A stretch of DNA of 64,000 bases from Tersicoccus solisilvae (GTDB lineage: Bacteria; Actinomycetota; Actinomycetes; Actinomycetales; Micrococcaceae). Shown here piece by piece: positions 10,975-24,049 of this stretch. The notes beneath the pieces were generated by a model, which saw only the letters and a list, made by a program, of their open reading frames with translations, was not told the DNA's origin and did not search any database. The number at the start of each line of letters is the position of its first letter. Within the stretch, counting starts at the first letter, position 1. The stretch is taken from the NCBI RefSeq assembly GCF_014643255.1, contig NZ_BMJI01000012.1:1-64000 (forward strand), given 5' to 3'. Both the position numbers and the translations under genes were made by a program.

Positions 10975-11003
10975 GCTGTCCCTTCCCTTGCCCCCACGCC
11001 CAC

Positions 11004-11009
11004 ATCATA
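11004..11009 (-). promoter_or_regulatory. -10 box upstream of the DedA pair
   Basis: TATGAT on the minus strand, about 30 nt before the GTG of the first DedA gene. It also marks the boundary with the nucleoside operon ending at 11045. Confidence 0.5.
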
Positions 11010-11044
11010 GGGTCATCGCCGGGGCGGAGACAGGGCGGGCCGCA

Positions 11045-12385
<1,341 letters not shown>

Positions 12386-12394
12386 GGCGCCTCC

Positions 12395-12814
12395 TCAGGC
12401 GAGGTTCTCGGGGCCGAAGGCGTCGGGCAGCACCTGGTCCATGGTCCGCAGCCCGCTCACGGTGAGCAGGGTCATCCCGGTCCCGCGGTGTTCGTACAGC
12501 AGCTGGCGGCACCGCCCGCACGGCATCAGCACCGCGCCGGTGCCGTCCACGCACACGAAGGCGCGCAGCCGGCCGCCACCGGAGGCGATCAGGGCGGAGA
12601 TCAGCGAGCACTCGGCGCACAGCGTCACCCCGTACGAGGCGTTCTCGATGTTCATCCCGGTCACGGTCCGGCCGTCCTCCGTGAGGGCGGCCGCCCCGAC
12701 CGGGTAGCGCGAGTACGGGGCGTACGCCCGGCGCATCGCGTCCGTCGCGGCGGCGGTCAGGGCGTCCCAGTCGACGTCCTCGATGGTCCGCGGCCCGTCG
12801 GTGCTCGGCGACAC
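12395..12814 (-). CDS. cdd: Cytidine deaminase
   Basis: Small tetrameric Zn-dependent cytidine deaminase converting (deoxy)cytidine to (deoxy)uridine. The 139-residue product carries both zinc motifs, CAEC with the catalytic Glu (NIENASYGVTLCAECSLISA) and PCGRCRQLL. The GTG start at 12814, 5 nt after the stop of the upstream permease gene, gives the normal family length. No later Met would keep the conserved N-terminus. It is coupled in the nucleoside operon and feeds DeoA. Confidence 0.95.
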   Translation of the reverse strand: MSPSTDGPRTIEDVDWDALTAAATDAMRRAYAPYSRYPVGAAALTEDGRTVTGMNIENASYGVTLCAECSLISALIASGGGRLRAFVCVDGTGAVLMPCGRCRQLLYEHRGTGMTLLTVSGLRTMDQVLPDAFGPENLA

Positions 12815-12819
12815 CGCCG

Positions 12820-14120
12820 TCAGCCCTTCAGGTACGGCACGCCGCTGGCGGCCGGGGACTGGGAGCGCCCGACCAGGCCGGCGACCGCGAGGATGGTGAC
12901 CAGGTACGGCAGCATCGCCAGGAACTGGCTGGGCACCGGGGTGCCGAGGAACGAGAGCACGTACTGCAGGTTCGTGGCGAAGCCGAACAGCAGGGCCGCG
13001 AAGAACGCGCCGATCGGGTTCCAGCGTCCGAAGATCAGCGCGGCGAGGGCGATGAAGCCCTGCCCGCCGGTCATGTCCTTGGTGAACTGGCTGACCGAGA
13101 CGAGGGTGAAGAACGCCCCGCCCAGGCCCGCGACCACGCCGCCGAGCAGGACGTTGGTGAACCGGGTGCGGTTGACCTTGATGCCCACGGTGTCGGCGGC
13201 CCGGGGATGCTCCCCCACCGCGCGCACGCGCAGGCCCCAGCGGGTGTGGAAGAGGCCGATGTACACCGCGATCACGGCGACGTACATGAGGTAGCCGACG
13301 ATGGTCTGCCGGAAGAGGATCGGCCCGATCACCGGGATGTCGCCCAGCAGCGGGATGTTCCAGTGCGGCAGCTGCGGGGGCGAGTTGAACAGCTCGGCGT
13401 CGCGGGTGAGCACGGTGGAGAACAGGAACCCGGTCAGCCCGGAGACGAGGACGTTGAGCACGACGCCGACGATGATCTGATTGACGTAGTACTTGATGGA
13501 GAACACCGCGAGCACGAGGGCGACCAGCGCCCCGGCCACGCAGGCGGCGACCAGCCCGGCGTAGGCGTTCTGGGTGACCGAGGCGACGACGGCGGCGCTG
13601 AACGCTCCGAACAGCAGCTGCCCCTCGATGGCGATGTTGACGACGCCGGCCCGCTCGCACAGCACCCCGGAGAGGGAGCCGAAGATCAGCGGCACGGCGA
13701 GCGTCACCGAGCCGGCCAGCAGGCCGGCGAGGGACACGTTCGGCGTCTTCGCGCTGCCCACCACCCACGTGAGGAAACCGACCAGGAACGCGACCCAGAA
13801 CAGGACGGTGAGCCACCGGTTCAGCGGTCGGCCGGCCCGCACCGCGAGGAACGCGACGACGGCGACGGCGACGCACAGCAGCGCGCACACCCAGCCCAGG
13901 GCGACGGCGGACAGGGCGAGGTCGGGCAGGCCGAACGCGTCGCCCGACTCGGAGAACCGGAACACGGCGGTGGCGTTCGGCGCGCCGATCGCGAAGACGA
14001 CCAGCGCGACGACCGCGCCGATGCCGAACACGATCACGGGACGCCAGGACCGGACGGCGGCACGTCGGCCGGTCGCGGCCTCGGGGGCTCCGGACGATTC
14101 CGGGGCGGTGACGGTCGTGC

Positions 14121-14124
<4 letters not shown>
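12820..14124 (-). CDS. Nucleoside ABC transporter permease (BMP family), subunit 2
   Basis: Inner-membrane permease of the BPL_transp_2 family that partners with BMP-type nucleoside lipoproteins. The 434-residue product begins with a short polar N-terminus, then many hydrophobic spans. It carries the family motifs GVLCERAGVVNIAIEGQLLFGAF and VGIKVNRTRFTNVLLGG and ends near RSQSPAASGVPYLKG. Compared with minimal family members it has an extra N-terminal membrane portion. The ATG overlaps the stop of the previous permease (ATGA) and the gene runs 5 nt ahead of cdd. Confidence 0.92.
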
Positions 14125-15499
<1,375 letters not shown>

Positions 15500-15503
<4 letters not shown>

Positions 15504-17053
15504 GTCCGGGGTCCTTCCTCGGGCTGGGGGGCGGCGCCGGTCTCGGCGAGGGCTTCCTCGGCGGTGGACCCGGCCATCATCAGGCCGAGCACGTCACGCG
15601 GGGTGTCGGCGGGCACGATGCCCATCAGAGCGCCGTGGAACAGCACCGCGATGCGGTCGGCGAGCTGGATCACCTCGTCGAGTTCGGTGGAGACGATCAG
15701 CACCGGAGTGCCCTGGTCCCGCTCGGCGATGATCCGGCGGTGCACGAACTCGATGGAGCCGACGTCGAGCCCGCGGGTGGGCTGGGAGGCGATGAAGAGC
15801 TTGAGCGGCCGGGACAGCTCGCGGGCGAGCACGACCTTCTGCTGGTTGCCGCCGGAGAGGGTGGAGACGGCGGCGCCGATGCTCGGCGTGCGGACGTCGA
15901 ACTCGGCGACCTTCTCCTCGGCCTGGCGGCGGATGGCCACCGGGCTCATCCCGATGCCGCGGGCGAAGGGGGCACGGTCGTAGAGGTCGAGGACCATGTT
16001 CTCGGCGATGGAGAACGGCCCGACGAGCCCGTCGACGGTGCGGTCCTCGGGCACGAAGCCGACCCCGGCGGCGAGCACGTCCTTGACGGAGCGGCCGAGC
16101 AGTTCCGTCCCGTCGAGCGTGACGGCCCCGGTGACGTGCGCCTGCAGACCGAGGATCGCCTCGGTGAGCTCGGTCTGCCCGTTGCCCTGGACGCCGGCGA
16201 CGGCGAGCACCTCGCCCTGCGCGATGTCGAAGCTCACCCCGTCCAGCGGCCGGGTGCCGTTGGGTGCGGTGACGGTGAGGTCCCGGACGCGGAACGTGGT
16301 CGCGCCGCGCCGCGGCGCGTCCTTGGTCAGGTTCAGGGAGACCGAGCGGCCCACCATCAGCGAGGCCAGTTCGGTGGTGGACGCCGACGGGTCGGCGCTG
16401 CCGACGACCCTGCCGCGGCGGATCACGGTGATCCGGTCCGCGACCTCCTTGACCTCGCGCAGCTTGTGGCTGATGAAGACGACGGAGGTGCCGTCCGCCG
16501 TGAGCTGGTCGATGATGGCGAGCAGTTCGTCGGTCTCCTGCGGGGTCAGCACCGCCGTGGGCTCGTCGAGGATCAGCACCTTCGCGTCCCGGACCAGCGC
16601 CTTGATGATCTCGACCCGCTGCTGGACGCCGACCGGCAGGTCCTCGACCATCGCGTCCGGGTCGACGTCGAAACCGTACTGCTCGGAGATCGCCCGGATG
16701 CGGGTCCGGGTGGCTGCCAGGTCGAGCAGGCCGCCGCGGGTGTTCTCGTTGCCCAGGGCGACGTTCTCCGCCACCGTGAACACGGGGATGAGCATGAAGT
16801 GCTGGTGCACCATGCCGATGCCGGCCGCCATCGCGTCACCGGGTCCGGAGAAGGCGACCGGCGTGCCGTCGATCAGGATCTGCCCCTCGGTGGGCTCGTA
16901 CAGCCCGTAGAGCACGTTCATCAGGGTGGACTTGCCCGCCCCGTTCTCGCCGAGCAGGCAGTGCACCTGGCCGGGCTCGACCACCAGGTCGATGGCGTCG
17001 TTGGCGGTGAACGTGCCGAACCGTTTGGTGATGCCCTGCAGTTCGAGTCTCAT
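15500..17053 (-). CDS. Nucleoside ABC transporter ATP-binding protein (double ATPase)
   Basis: Cytoplasmic ATPase with two fused nucleotide-binding domains (517 residues), as in BMP-type nucleoside and sugar importers. The first half has Walker [10 protein letters not shown] near residues 36-44, signature [15 protein letters not shown] and Walker [11 protein letters not shown]. The second half has a degenerate Walker A ([10 protein letters not shown]), signature [15 protein letters not shown] and a weakened Walker B ([11 protein letters not shown], Asp replaced by Ala-Ser). This asymmetry is normal for the family. It is the second gene of the operon, after the lipoprotein gene and an intercistronic stem-loop. 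Confidence 0.93.
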
Positions 17054-17146
17054 GACTCATCCCGTCCTTCGTGGGGTGATCGTCGGGGGTCGTCGTGGCG
17101 CCCCGCCACGGGTGAGTCTGCCACCCGGGCCGGCGCCGGACGCACA

Positions 17147-17176
17147 GCACCGCCGGCCCGGGCGGACCGGCGGTGC
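17147..17176 (-). promoter_or_regulatory. Intercistronic stem-loop after the BMP lipoprotein gene
   Basis: A perfect 10-bp inverted repeat (GCACCGCCGG, 17147-17156, with 17167-17176, 10-nt loop) lies in the 161-nt gap between the lipoprotein stop and the ATPase start. It probably protects the upstream mRNA end or partly terminates, giving more binding protein than transporter. No other gene is seen in this gap. Confidence 0.55.
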
Positions 17177-17214
17177 CGGGCGGGACCGTCGTGGCGGTGA
17201 CGGTCGCGGCTTCG

Positions 17215-18351
17215 TCAGCCCTGGGGGCTGGCCTTCGAGGTGACCTTGATGGCGCCGGAGACGATGTCCTTCTTGATCTGGTCCAGCTCGGACTTCGTGT
17301 CCGCCGAGACGTTCGCGTCCTGGTCGTGGAACGGGGCCAGGGCCACGCCGCCGTTGTCCAGGGTGCCGACGTAGGGGGTCTTGCTGAACTTGCCGTCCAG
17401 GTCGTCCTTGACCACGGTCTCCACGGCGTCGCCCATCAGCTTCATCACGGAGGAGAGCATCTGGTCCTTGCCCTTGGTGTTCGTCTCGAAACCGTCCGAG
17501 TCGACCCAGATGAGCTTGACGTCCTTGCCGGCGTTCTTCGCGTCGACGGCGGCGTCGATGGTGCCCGCGCCCACCGGGCCGGCGACCGGCATGACGACGT
17601 CGGCGCCCTCGTTGATGAAGTTGACCGTGTTCTGCTTGCCCTTGCCGGAGTCCTCGAAGTTGCCGACGAAGGTGCCGTTCTGGCTGTCCTTGTTCCAGCC
17701 GAGCAGCTGGACGTTCTTGGACTTCTTCTCGTTGTAGTACTTCACCCCGTCGGAGAAGCCGTCCATGAAGATGGTGACGGTCGGGATGTTCATGCCGCCG
17801 TAGGTGGCGACCTTCCCGGTCTTCGTCGTCGCGGCGGCCAGGTAGCCGGCCATGAACGCGGCCTGGGCCGTGTCGTAGACGATCGGCTTGACGTTGTCGG
17901 TGAACTTCGGGTCCGAGTAGTCGATGATCGCGAAGTGCTTCGTGGGGTTCTTCGCGGCGACCTCCTTGGTGGTGTCACCGAGGTTGAAGCCGACGGTGAC
18001 GGTGAGGTTGCAGCCGCCCTGCATCATCGAGTTCAGGTTCGGCCCGAAGTCGGTCGCGGCCTGCGACTCGGCCTGCTTGGTGGTGATGCCGAGGTCCTTC
18101 TTGGCCTTCATCAGCCCGTCGTAGGAGGACTGGTTGAAGGATCGGTCGTCGAATCCGCCCGAGTCGGAGACGATGCAGCCGGTGAAGTCCTTCGCCGACG
18201 GGTTGGCGGAGCCGGCGGCGCCGGTCGAGCCGGACGACGGCGCCTGACCGCAGCCGGCCAGCAGCAGGGCCGCGACGCCGAGGGCGGCGGTGCCGACGGC
18301 GAGACGACGGCGCTGCGGCATGACGGCGCCCGTGATGTCAGTGGTGTTCAA
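17215..18351 (-). CDS. BMP-family nucleoside-binding lipoprotein
   Basis: Extracytoplasmic substrate-binding lipoprotein of the BMP (PnrA/MED) family that delivers purine or other nucleosides to the permeases. The 378-residue precursor has a type II signal peptide with lipobox LLAGC near residues 30-34. The mature region carries GCIVSDSGGFDDRSFNQSSY, characteristic of the family, then ATDFGPNLNSMMQGGCN and IWVDSDGFETN. The start is a TTG at 18351, supported by GGGAGGAA 5 nt upstream; an ATG 10 codons later would still keep the signal peptide. It heads the operon. Confidence 0.93.
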   Translation of the reverse strand: MNTTDITGAVMPQRRRLAVGTAALGVAALLLAGCGQAPSSGSTGAAGSANPSAKDFTGCIVSDSGGFDDRSFNQSSYDGLMKAKKDLGITTKQAESQAATDFGPNLNSMMQGGCNLTVTVGFNLGDTTKEVAAKNPTKHFAIIDYSDPKFTDNVKPIVYDTAQAAFMAGYLAAATTKTGKVATYGGMNIPTVTIFMDGFSDGVKYYNEKKSKNVQLLGWNKDSQNGTFVGNFEDSGKGKQNTVNFINEGADVVMPVAGPVGAGTIDAAVDAKNAGKDVKLIWVDSDGFETNTKGKDQMLSSVMKLMGDAVETVVKDDLDGKFSKTPYVGTLDNGGVALAPFHDQDANVSADTKSELDQIKKDIVSGAIKVTSKASPQG

Positions 18352-18478
18352 CGGTTCCTCCCAGGACGAGTTGCCCCCCGCTCCCGCGACCGGCTGAACG
18401 GGGTCGTCGTGGCGGTTCCGCCCGCGATGCCGGACGGTGGTGCTCGCCGCTGCGCGGCGACGGGCTGTACAGGCACCT

Positions 18479-18484
18479 ACGATA
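18479..18484 (-). promoter_or_regulatory. Candidate -10 box of the nucleoside operon
   Basis: TATCGT on the minus strand, about 127 nt before the TTG start, leaving a leader of about 120 nt with a TCGCCGC/GCGGCGA hairpin. The -35 region is poor. Confidence 0.4.
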
Positions 18485-18534
18485 ACCGAGCGGACCGGCC
18501 GTTGTTGCCCAGTTCACACCTCGACACGCGATTT

Positions 18535-18550
18535 GTTACCTACCGGTAAC
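18535..18550. promoter_or_regulatory. GTTACC-N4-GGTAAC palindrome at the M20 gene end
   Basis: A 6-bp-arm palindrome overlaps the last codons and stop of the M20 peptidase gene, about 50 bp upstream of the candidate promoter of the nucleoside operon. It could be an operator or chance; no second copy was noticed. Confidence 0.25.
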
Positions 18551-19810
18551 CCCGGCGGCACGGACGGTGCGGGCCGGCAGCGGGAACGCGGGGGCCTCGC
18601 CGGCCTCCGCGAGGGCGCGCAGGGCGGTCGCCGCCATCACCCGCACCCCGACCGCGAGGGCGTCCTCGTCGATCACGTAGTCACCGCGGTGCAGGTCGAA
18701 CGTCTCCCCGCCGGGCGTGCGGGTGCCGAGCCGGAACATCGAGCCGGGGACCTCCTGCAGGAACCAGGCGAAGTCCTCGCCGCCCATCGACTGCGGGGTG
18801 AGCACGACGACGTCCTCCCCGAGCTCGGCCCGGGCCGCGGCCTCGATCATCGCCGTCTCCGCCTCCGTGTTGACCACCGGCGGGACGCCGCGGACGTGCT
18901 CGAGCTCGACCGTCACCCCGAACGGGGCGGCCACCTGGCTGACGACGTCGTCGAGCAGCTCACCCGCCGCGAGCCACGCGTCCCCGTCGAGGCAGCGCAT
19001 GGTGCCGGACATGAACCCGGTGGCCGGGATGGCGTTCGGGGCGGCGCCCGCGTGGATCTGGCCCCACACGACCGAGACGGCGCTGCGCACGTCGATGCGC
19101 CGGGACAGCACGGCGGGCACGTTCACGGCGATCTCGGCGAGCGCGAAGACCAGGTCCTCGGTCAGGTGCGGGCGGGACGTGTGCCCGCCGCGGCCGGTCA
19201 GTTCGATCCGGACGGTGTCCGAGGCCGACGTGATGGCCCCGATCCGGGTGCCGATCTGCCCGACGTCGATCCGCGGGTCGCAGTGCAGGGCGAAGATCCG
19301 CGGCACGCCGTCGAGGACCCCCTGCTCGATGCAGGTCAGGGCGCCGCCGGGCATCGTCTCCTCGGCGGGCTGGAAGATGATCCGCACCCGCCCGGCCAGG
19401 GGGCTGGACCGGTTCAGGTCCGCGAGCACGAGGGCGACGCCGACCATCACGGTGGTGTGCATGTCGTGCCCGCAGGCGTGGCAGACGCCGCGGTTGGTGG
19501 AGGACCACGGCAGCCCCGTCTCCTCCTGCACGGGCAGCGCGTCGATGTCCCCGCGCAGGGCGGTGGCGATCGGGCCCTGCCCGATGTCGACGTACAGGCC
19601 GGTGCCCTCGAACGGGTGCGGGGTGAGTCCCGCGGCGGCCAGCCGCTCGGCGATCCGCGCGGTGGTGCGGACCTCGCGGGTGGAGAGTTCGGGGTGGACG
19701 TGCAGGTCGCGGCGGAAGGCGGTCAGCTCGGCGAGCAGCGGGCGCAGGAACGGCCCGACGACGGGCAGCTGGTCGGAGTCGGACGAGAAGCCGAAGGGTG
19801 CGCGATCCAC
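18536..19810 (-). CDS. M20-family amidohydrolase
   Basis: Metal-dependent amidohydrolase of the M20D group (N-acyl-amino-acid / hippurate-type hydrolases). The 424-residue protein has RRDLHVHPELS near the N-terminus, GDIDALPVQEETGLPWSS, the metal-binding HACGHDMHTT, QPAEETMPGG with the catalytic Glu pair, and a late MGGEDFAWFLQ metal ligand region. The substrate cannot be inferred from context. The GTG at 19810 lies 7 nt after a TAGAGT box and is probably leaderless; a GTG three codons upstream is also in frame. Confidence 0.9.
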   Translation of the reverse strand: MDRAPFGFSSDSDQLPVVGPFLRPLLAELTAFRRDLHVHPELSTREVRTTARIAERLAAAGLTPHPFEGTGLYVDIGQGPIATALRGDIDALPVQEETGLPWSSTNRGVCHACGHDMHTTVMVGVALVLADLNRSSPLAGRVRIIFQPAEETMPGGALTCIEQGVLDGVPRIFALHCDPRIDVGQIGTRIGAITSASDTVRIELTGRGGHTSRPHLTEDLVFALAEIAVNVPAVLSRRIDVRSAVSVVWGQIHAGAAPNAIPATGFMSGTMRCLDGDAWLAAGELLDDVVSQVAAPFGVTVELEHVRGVPPVVNTEAETAMIEAAARAELGEDVVVLTPQSMGGEDFAWFLQEVPGSMFRLGTRTPGGETFDLHRGDYVIDEDALAVGVRVMAATALRALAEAGEAPAFPLPARTVRAAGVTGR

Positions 19811-19817
19811 CCCATCC

Positions 19818-19823
19818 ACTCTA
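19818..19823 (-). promoter_or_regulatory. -10 box of leaderless M20 gene
   Basis: TAGAGT-GGATGGG-GTG on the minus strand. It is nearly identical to the start region of xthA (TAGAGT-GGATCGG-GTG). Confidence 0.6.
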
Positions 19824-19859
19824 GTCAGCCCGGCCGCTGCCGGCGGCGGACCGCGCCGC

Positions 19860-21026
19860 TCAGAGCACGTCGTCGGCGCCGGAGGCCTTCAGCTGCTCCA
19901 CCGTCTTCTTGACCGCCTGCGCGTTGTCCGCGGTGGTGACCAGCAGCGCGTCCGGGGTGTCGACGACGACGATGTCCGCCACCCCGATCAGGGCGATCAG
20001 CCGGTTGGTGCCGGTGACGACGACGCCGGTGGCGTTGTCGGTGACCACGCGGGCGTGTTCGCCGAGCACCGTGACCCCCGAGCCGGCCGGGTTGAGCCGG
20101 CCGATCGCGGCGAAGTCCCCGACGTCGTCCCAGCGGAAGTCGGCGGGCACGACGGCGACGTCCCCGGCGGCGGCGGCCGGCTCGGCCACGGCGTAGTCGA
20201 TGGCGATCTTCGGCAGGCCCGGCCACACCCGGGCGACGACCTCGTCGCGGTCCGGGCCGTCCCACGCGCGGGCGATCTCCATCAGCCCGGCGAACAGCTC
20301 CGGCTGGGCCGCCTCCAGGTGGTGCAGCATCAGGGCGGTCGGGGCGACGAACATGCCCGCGTTCCAGCAGTACTCCCCGGAGGCCACGTACTCGGTCGCG
20401 ACCTCCTCGGAGGGCTTCTCCACGAAGGTGCGCACGGTCAGGGCGTGCGGGGCGCCGTCCACCGCGAGCGGCTCGCCCAGCTGGATGTAGCCGAAACCGG
20501 TGGACGGGTAGGTGGGCTTGATCCCGATGGTGACGATCCGGCCGGTGGCGGCGGTGTGCACGGCCTCGGCCACGACCTCCCGGAACAGGGAGTCGGGGCT
20601 GATGGCGTGGTCCGCGGCGAACGAGCCCATGATCGTCTCCGGGTCCCGCAGGTGCAGGATCGCCGCGGCCAGGCCGATGGCGGCTCCCGAGTCCTTCGGC
20701 TCGGTCTCGATCACCACGTTGCCCTCGTCCACCTCGGGCAGTTGGGTGACGACGGCGTCCCGGTGCGCCTGCCCGGTCACCACGAGCACCCGGCCCGGGG
20801 CGAGCGGTTCCAGCCGGTCGTAGGTGGCGCGGATCAGGGTGTGCCCGCTGCCGGTCAGGTCGTGCAGGAACTTCGGCGTGGCCGCGCGCGAGAGCGGCCA
20901 CAGGCGCGTGCCGACCCCGCCCGCCGGGATCACCGCGTAGAACCGGGACAGGACGGACGCTCCCGCCTCGGACCCGGTCGCGGGCGCGTCGGTGGGCACG
21001 GGGGTCGACAGGTCGTGCTCGCTCAT
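19860..21026 (-). CDS. manC: Mannose-1-phosphate guanylyltransferase
   Basis: Makes GDP-mannose from mannose-1-phosphate and GTP for glycoconjugates. The 388-residue cytosolic enzyme has the pyrophosphorylase signature PAGGVGTRLWPLSR, DHAISPDS, and FVEKPSEEVA. It ends after the transferase domain plus a short beta-helix-like tail, without the isomerase domain found in fused versions. The ATG at 21026 is preceded by TAACGT at exactly 7 nt, consistent with a leaderless start; a GTG at 21035 is in frame. Divergent from sdhCDAB. Confidence 0.93.
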   Translation of the reverse strand: MSEHDLSTPVPTDAPATGSEAGASVLSRFYAVIPAGGVGTRLWPLSRAATPKFLHDLTGSGHTLIRATYDRLEPLAPGRVLVVTGQAHRDAVVTQLPEVDEGNVVIETEPKDSGAAIGLAAAILHLRDPETIMGSFAADHAISPDSLFREVVAEAVHTAATGRIVTIGIKPTYPSTGFGYIQLGEPLAVDGAPHALTVRTFVEKPSEEVATEYVASGEYCWNAGMFVAPTALMLHHLEAAQPELFAGLMEIARAWDGPDRDEVVARVWPGLPKIAIDYAVAEPAAAAGDVAVVPADFRWDDVGDFAAIGRLNPAGSGVTVLGEHARVVTDNATGVVVTGTNRLIALIGVADIVVVDTPDALLVTTADNAQAVKKTVEQLKASGADDVL

Positions 21027-21033
21027 TGACCCC

Positions 21034-21039
21034 ACGTTA
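21034..21039 (-). promoter_or_regulatory. -10 box of leaderless manC
   Basis: TAACGT - 7 nt - ATG on the minus strand; no ribosome site precedes the ATG. Confidence 0.55.
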
Positions 21040-21357
21040 GTGCAGGGCGCCGATCGGGCCCGGGAGACGTCGCGGCGGTGTGGCGTCGCCCACAGCGCGG
21101 CCGGCGGCGGGACGCAGCGGGGCGGAACCGCGCCGTCACGCGCGCCGCCACGGTCACGGCGGCGCGCCCGGGAGGACTATGGTGGGTCTGACGGGCCGGG
21201 GTCTGCGACCACCCGTCGACGCTGCCGCGGCCGGCCGTACGGACGGCCACTCGCACCGGTGGCGGCTGGGAAAGATCATCGGGTTCGCAGTGCCCGGCCG
21301 AGTCGGACGCGATACCGCTGACCGCGACCGCGCTCGGACCTGCAGGGAGGTTCTTCA
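21040..21357 (+). other. Divergent intergenic region upstream of sdhC
   Basis: This 318-bp stretch has no convincing gene. It holds a 10-bp perfect inverted repeat (GCGCGCCGCC, 21140-21149 with 21158-21167, 8-nt loop) and a possible -10 TATGGT at 21178-21183, which would give an sdh leader of about 170 nt. The sdhC ribosome site GGGAGG is at 21345-21350. The long leader could carry regulation, but I recognise no riboswitch class. Confidence 0.5.
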
Positions 21358-21750
21358 GTGCCGAAAACATCCATGGGCACCCTGTACCGCGGCCGTGAAG
21401 GCATGTGGTCCTGGGTCGGTCACCGCATCACGGGCGTGGTGATCTTCTTCTTCCTCCTCGTCCACGTGCTGGACACGTCGCTGGTGCGGGTGTCCCCGCA
21501 GGCGTACGACGCCGTCATCGAGCAGTACAAGAACCCGCTGATGGCGCTCGGCGAGGCCGGCTTGGTCGGCGCCATCGTCTTCCACGCGCTCAACGGCCTG
21601 CGCATCATCCTGGTCGACTTCTGGAAGCAGGGCACGAAGTACCAGCGGCAGATGCTGTGGGCCGTCGTCGTCGGCTGGTTCGTCATCATGATCCCCTTCC
21701 TGGTGCGCCACCTGTCCCTCGCCTTCACGTTCGCCTTCGGAGGTCACTGA
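21358..21750 (+). CDS. sdhC: Succinate dehydrogenase cytochrome b subunit
   Basis: Membrane anchor of succinate:quinone oxidoreductase (130 residues, three membrane spans). The conserved [11 protein letters not shown] segment supplies a heme b ligand His, and [14 protein letters not shown] a second family motif. The GTG start at 21358 has GGGAGG 7 nt upstream. It is first of four tightly linked genes, and its end carries the ribosome site of sdhD. Confidence 0.95.
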   Translation: MPKTSMGTLYRGREGMWSWVGHRITGVVIFFFLLVHVLDTSLVRVSPQAYDAVIEQYKNPLMALGEAGLVGAIVFHALNGLRIILVDFWKQGTKYQRQMLWAVVVGWFVIMIPFLVRHLSLAFTFAFGGH

Positions 21751-21752
21751 TC

Positions 21753-22235
21753 ATGTCCGGGATCGTCGTCGAGTCTCCTCGCTCCCCCAACAACTCCGGT
21801 GGCCGCATCGCCCCGCAGTACCGCCGCAGCAAGGGCAAGGGCGGCAACTTCGAGATGCTGGCCTGGCTGTTCATGCGCCTCTCCGGCGTGGTGCTGATCG
21901 TCCTCGTGTTCGGGCACCTGTTCGTCAACCTGATGGCGGGCGACGGCGTGCACGCCGTCGACTTCGGCTTCGTGGCCGGCAAGTGGGCCAGCCCGTTCTG
22001 GCAGGTGTGGGATCTGGCCATGCTGTGGCTGGCCCTGCTGCACGGCACCAACGGCGTGCGCACCATCATCAACGACTACGCCGAGCGGAACGCGACCCGG
22101 CTCTGGCTCAAGACCGTGCTGTACATCGCCTCGGGCACGATGATCGTGCTCGGCACCCTGGTGATCTTCACCTTCGATCCCTGCCCGGTGATCGACGGCG
22201 TCGCCACCGTCAGCAGCTTCTGCCCCGCCCCCTGA
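21753..22235 (+). CDS. sdhD: Succinate dehydrogenase hydrophobic anchor subunit
   Basis: Second membrane anchor of the complex (160 residues). It has a polar N-terminus rich in Ser/Asn/Lys, then three spans including [21 protein letters not shown] and [21 protein letters not shown], with conserved His residues for heme and quinone sites. The ATG at 21753 follows the sdhC stop directly and uses CGGAGG inside the end of sdhC, so translation is coupled. Confidence 0.94.
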   Translation: MSGIVVESPRSPNNSGGRIAPQYRRSKGKGGNFEMLAWLFMRLSGVVLIVLVFGHLFVNLMAGDGVHAVDFGFVAGKWASPFWQVWDLAMLWLALLHGTNGVRTIINDYAERNATRLWLKTVLYIASGTMIVLGTLVIFTFDPCPVIDGVATVSSFCPAP

Positions 22236-22273
22236 GACGCCTGGCGACCACGAGAGAAAAGAGTCATCGAAGC

Positions 22274-24049
22274 ATGCAGGTCCACAAGTACGATGTCGTG
22301 ATCGTGGGCGCCGGTGGCGCCGGGATGCGCGCGGCGATCGAGTCAGGTCAGCGCGCGCGTACGGCGGTGCTGACCAAGCTGTATCCGACGCGTTCCCACA
22401 CCGGTGCGGCCCAGGGCGGCATGTGCGCGGCCCTCGCCAACGTCGAGGAGGACAACTGGGAGTGGCACACCTTCGACACGGTCAAGGGCGGGGACTACCT
22501 CGTCGACCAGGACGCCGCGGAGGTGATGGCCAAGGAGGCCATCGACGCCGTCCTCGACCTGGAGAAGATGGGCCTGCCGTTCAACCGCACGCCGGAGGGA
22601 CGCATCGACCAGCGGCGCTTCGGCGGGCACACCCGTGACCACGGCAAGTCGCCGGTCCGGCGGGCCTGCTACGCCGCGGACCGCACGGGCCACATGATCC
22701 TGCAGACGCTGTACCAGAACTGCGTCAAGCACAACGTCGAGTTCTACAACGAGTTCTACGTCCTCGACCTGCTGCTCATCGACGAGACCGGCGCGGACGG
22801 GGTGCCCGGCAAGCGCGTGGCCGGCGTCGTCAGCTACGAGCTGGCCACCGGCGAGATCCACGTGTTCCAGGCCAAGAGCGTCGTGTTCGCCTCAGGTGGC
22901 GTCGGCAAGGTCTTCAAGACCACCTCCAACGCGCACACCCTGACCGGTGACGGCATGGGCATCGCGTTCCGCCGGGGCCTGCCCCTGGAGGACATGGAGT
23001 TCATCCAGTTCCACCCGACCGGCCTCGCGGGCCTGGGCATCCTGCTCTCCGAGGCCGCCCGCGGCGAGGGCGCGATCCTGCGCAACTCCGAGGGCGAGCG
23101 GTTCATGGAGCGGTACGCCCCGACCATCAAGGACCTCGCGCCGCGCGACATCGTCGCCCGGTCGATGGCCAACGAGGTGCGGGAGGGCCGCGGCTGCGGA
23201 CCGAACAAGGACTACGTGCTGCTGGACCTGACCCACCTGGAGCCGGCGCACATCGACGCGAAGCTGCCGGACATCACGGAGTTCGCCCGCACCTACCTGG
23301 GCGTCGAGCCCTACACCGAGCCGGTGCCGGTGTTCCCGACCTGCCACTACGCGATGGGCGGCATCCCCACCAACATCAAGGGCGAGGTCCTCGCGGACAA
23401 CGACACCGTGGTGCCTGGCCTGTACGCGGCCGGCGAGGTGGCCTGCGTGTCCGTGCACGGCTCCAACCGGCTGGGCACCAACTCCCTGCTGGACATCAAC
23501 GTGTTCGGCAAGCGCTCGGGCATCAACGCCGCCGAGTACGCCAACCGCGCGGAGTTCGTGGCGCTGCCGGAGAACCCGGCCGCGTACACGGAGGACCTGC
23601 TCGACGTCGTCCGCACCGGGGAGGGCTCCGAGCGGGTCGCGAAGATCCGGTCGGAGCTGCAGGAGACCATGGACGCGAACATGCAGGTGTTCCGCACCGA
23701 GACGTCCATCCGGCAGGCCCTGGACGACATCGTGTCCCTGCGGGAGCGGTACCGGGCCATCTCCGTGCAGGACAAGGGCAAGCGGTTCAACCTGGACCTG
23801 CTCGAGGCCGTCGAGCTGGGCTTCCTGCTGGACATGGCCGAGGTCATGACCGTCTCCGCCCTGCACCGCAAGGAGTCCCGCGGCGGGCACTACCGCGAGG
23901 ACTACCCCGATCGTGACGACGCGAACTGGATGAAGCACACCATGGTGTACCGGGACCCCGACTCCGAGATGGAGGGCGTCCAGGGGATCCGGTTCGACAC
24001 CAAGCCGGTGATCTTCACCCGTTACGAACCGATGGAGCGCAAGTACTGA
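22274..24049 (+). CDS. sdhA: Succinate dehydrogenase flavoprotein subunit
   Basis: Catalytic subunit with covalent FAD, oxidising succinate to fumarate in the TCA cycle. The 591-residue protein shows the dinucleotide fold [14 protein letters not shown] at its N-terminus. The [14 protein letters not shown] region contains the His that binds [27 protein letters not shown] and [15 protein letters not shown] complete the active site. The ATG at 22274 is 38 nt after sdhD. The stop overlaps the sdhB start (TGATG). Confidence 0.98.
   Translation: MQVHKYDVVIVGAGGAGMRAAIESGQRARTAVLTKLYPTRSHTGAAQGGMCAALANVEEDNWEWHTFDTVKGGDYLVDQDAAEVMAKEAIDAVLDLEKMGLPFNRTPEGRIDQRRFGGHTRDHGKSPVRRACYAADRTGHMILQTLYQNCVKHNVEFYNEFYVLDLLLIDETGADGVPGKRVAGVVSYELATGEIHVFQAKSVVFASGGVGKVFKTTSNAHTLTGDGMGIAFRRGLPLEDMEFIQFHPTGLAGLGILLSEAARGEGAILRNSEGERFMERYAPTIKDLAPRDIVARSMANEVREGRGCGPNKDYVLLDLTHLEPAHIDAKLPDITEFARTYLGVEPYTEPVPVFPTCHYAMGGIPTNIKGEVLADNDTVVPGLYAAGEVACVSVHGSNRLGTNSLLDINVFGKRSGINAAEYANRAEFVALPENPAAYTEDLLDVVRTGEGSERVAKIRSELQETMDANMQVFRTETSIRQALDDIVSLRERYRAISVQDKGKRFNLDLLEAVELGFLLDMAEVMTVSALHRKESRGGHYREDYPDRDDANWMKHTMVYRDPDSEMEGVQGIRFDTKPVIFTRYEPMERKY

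Noticed and set aside
18535-18550. GTTACC-N4-GGTAAC as an operator for the nucleoside operon
   Set aside because: It lies within the coding end of another gene, about 50 bp from a weak promoter, and has no second copy. It was kept only as a low-confidence site.
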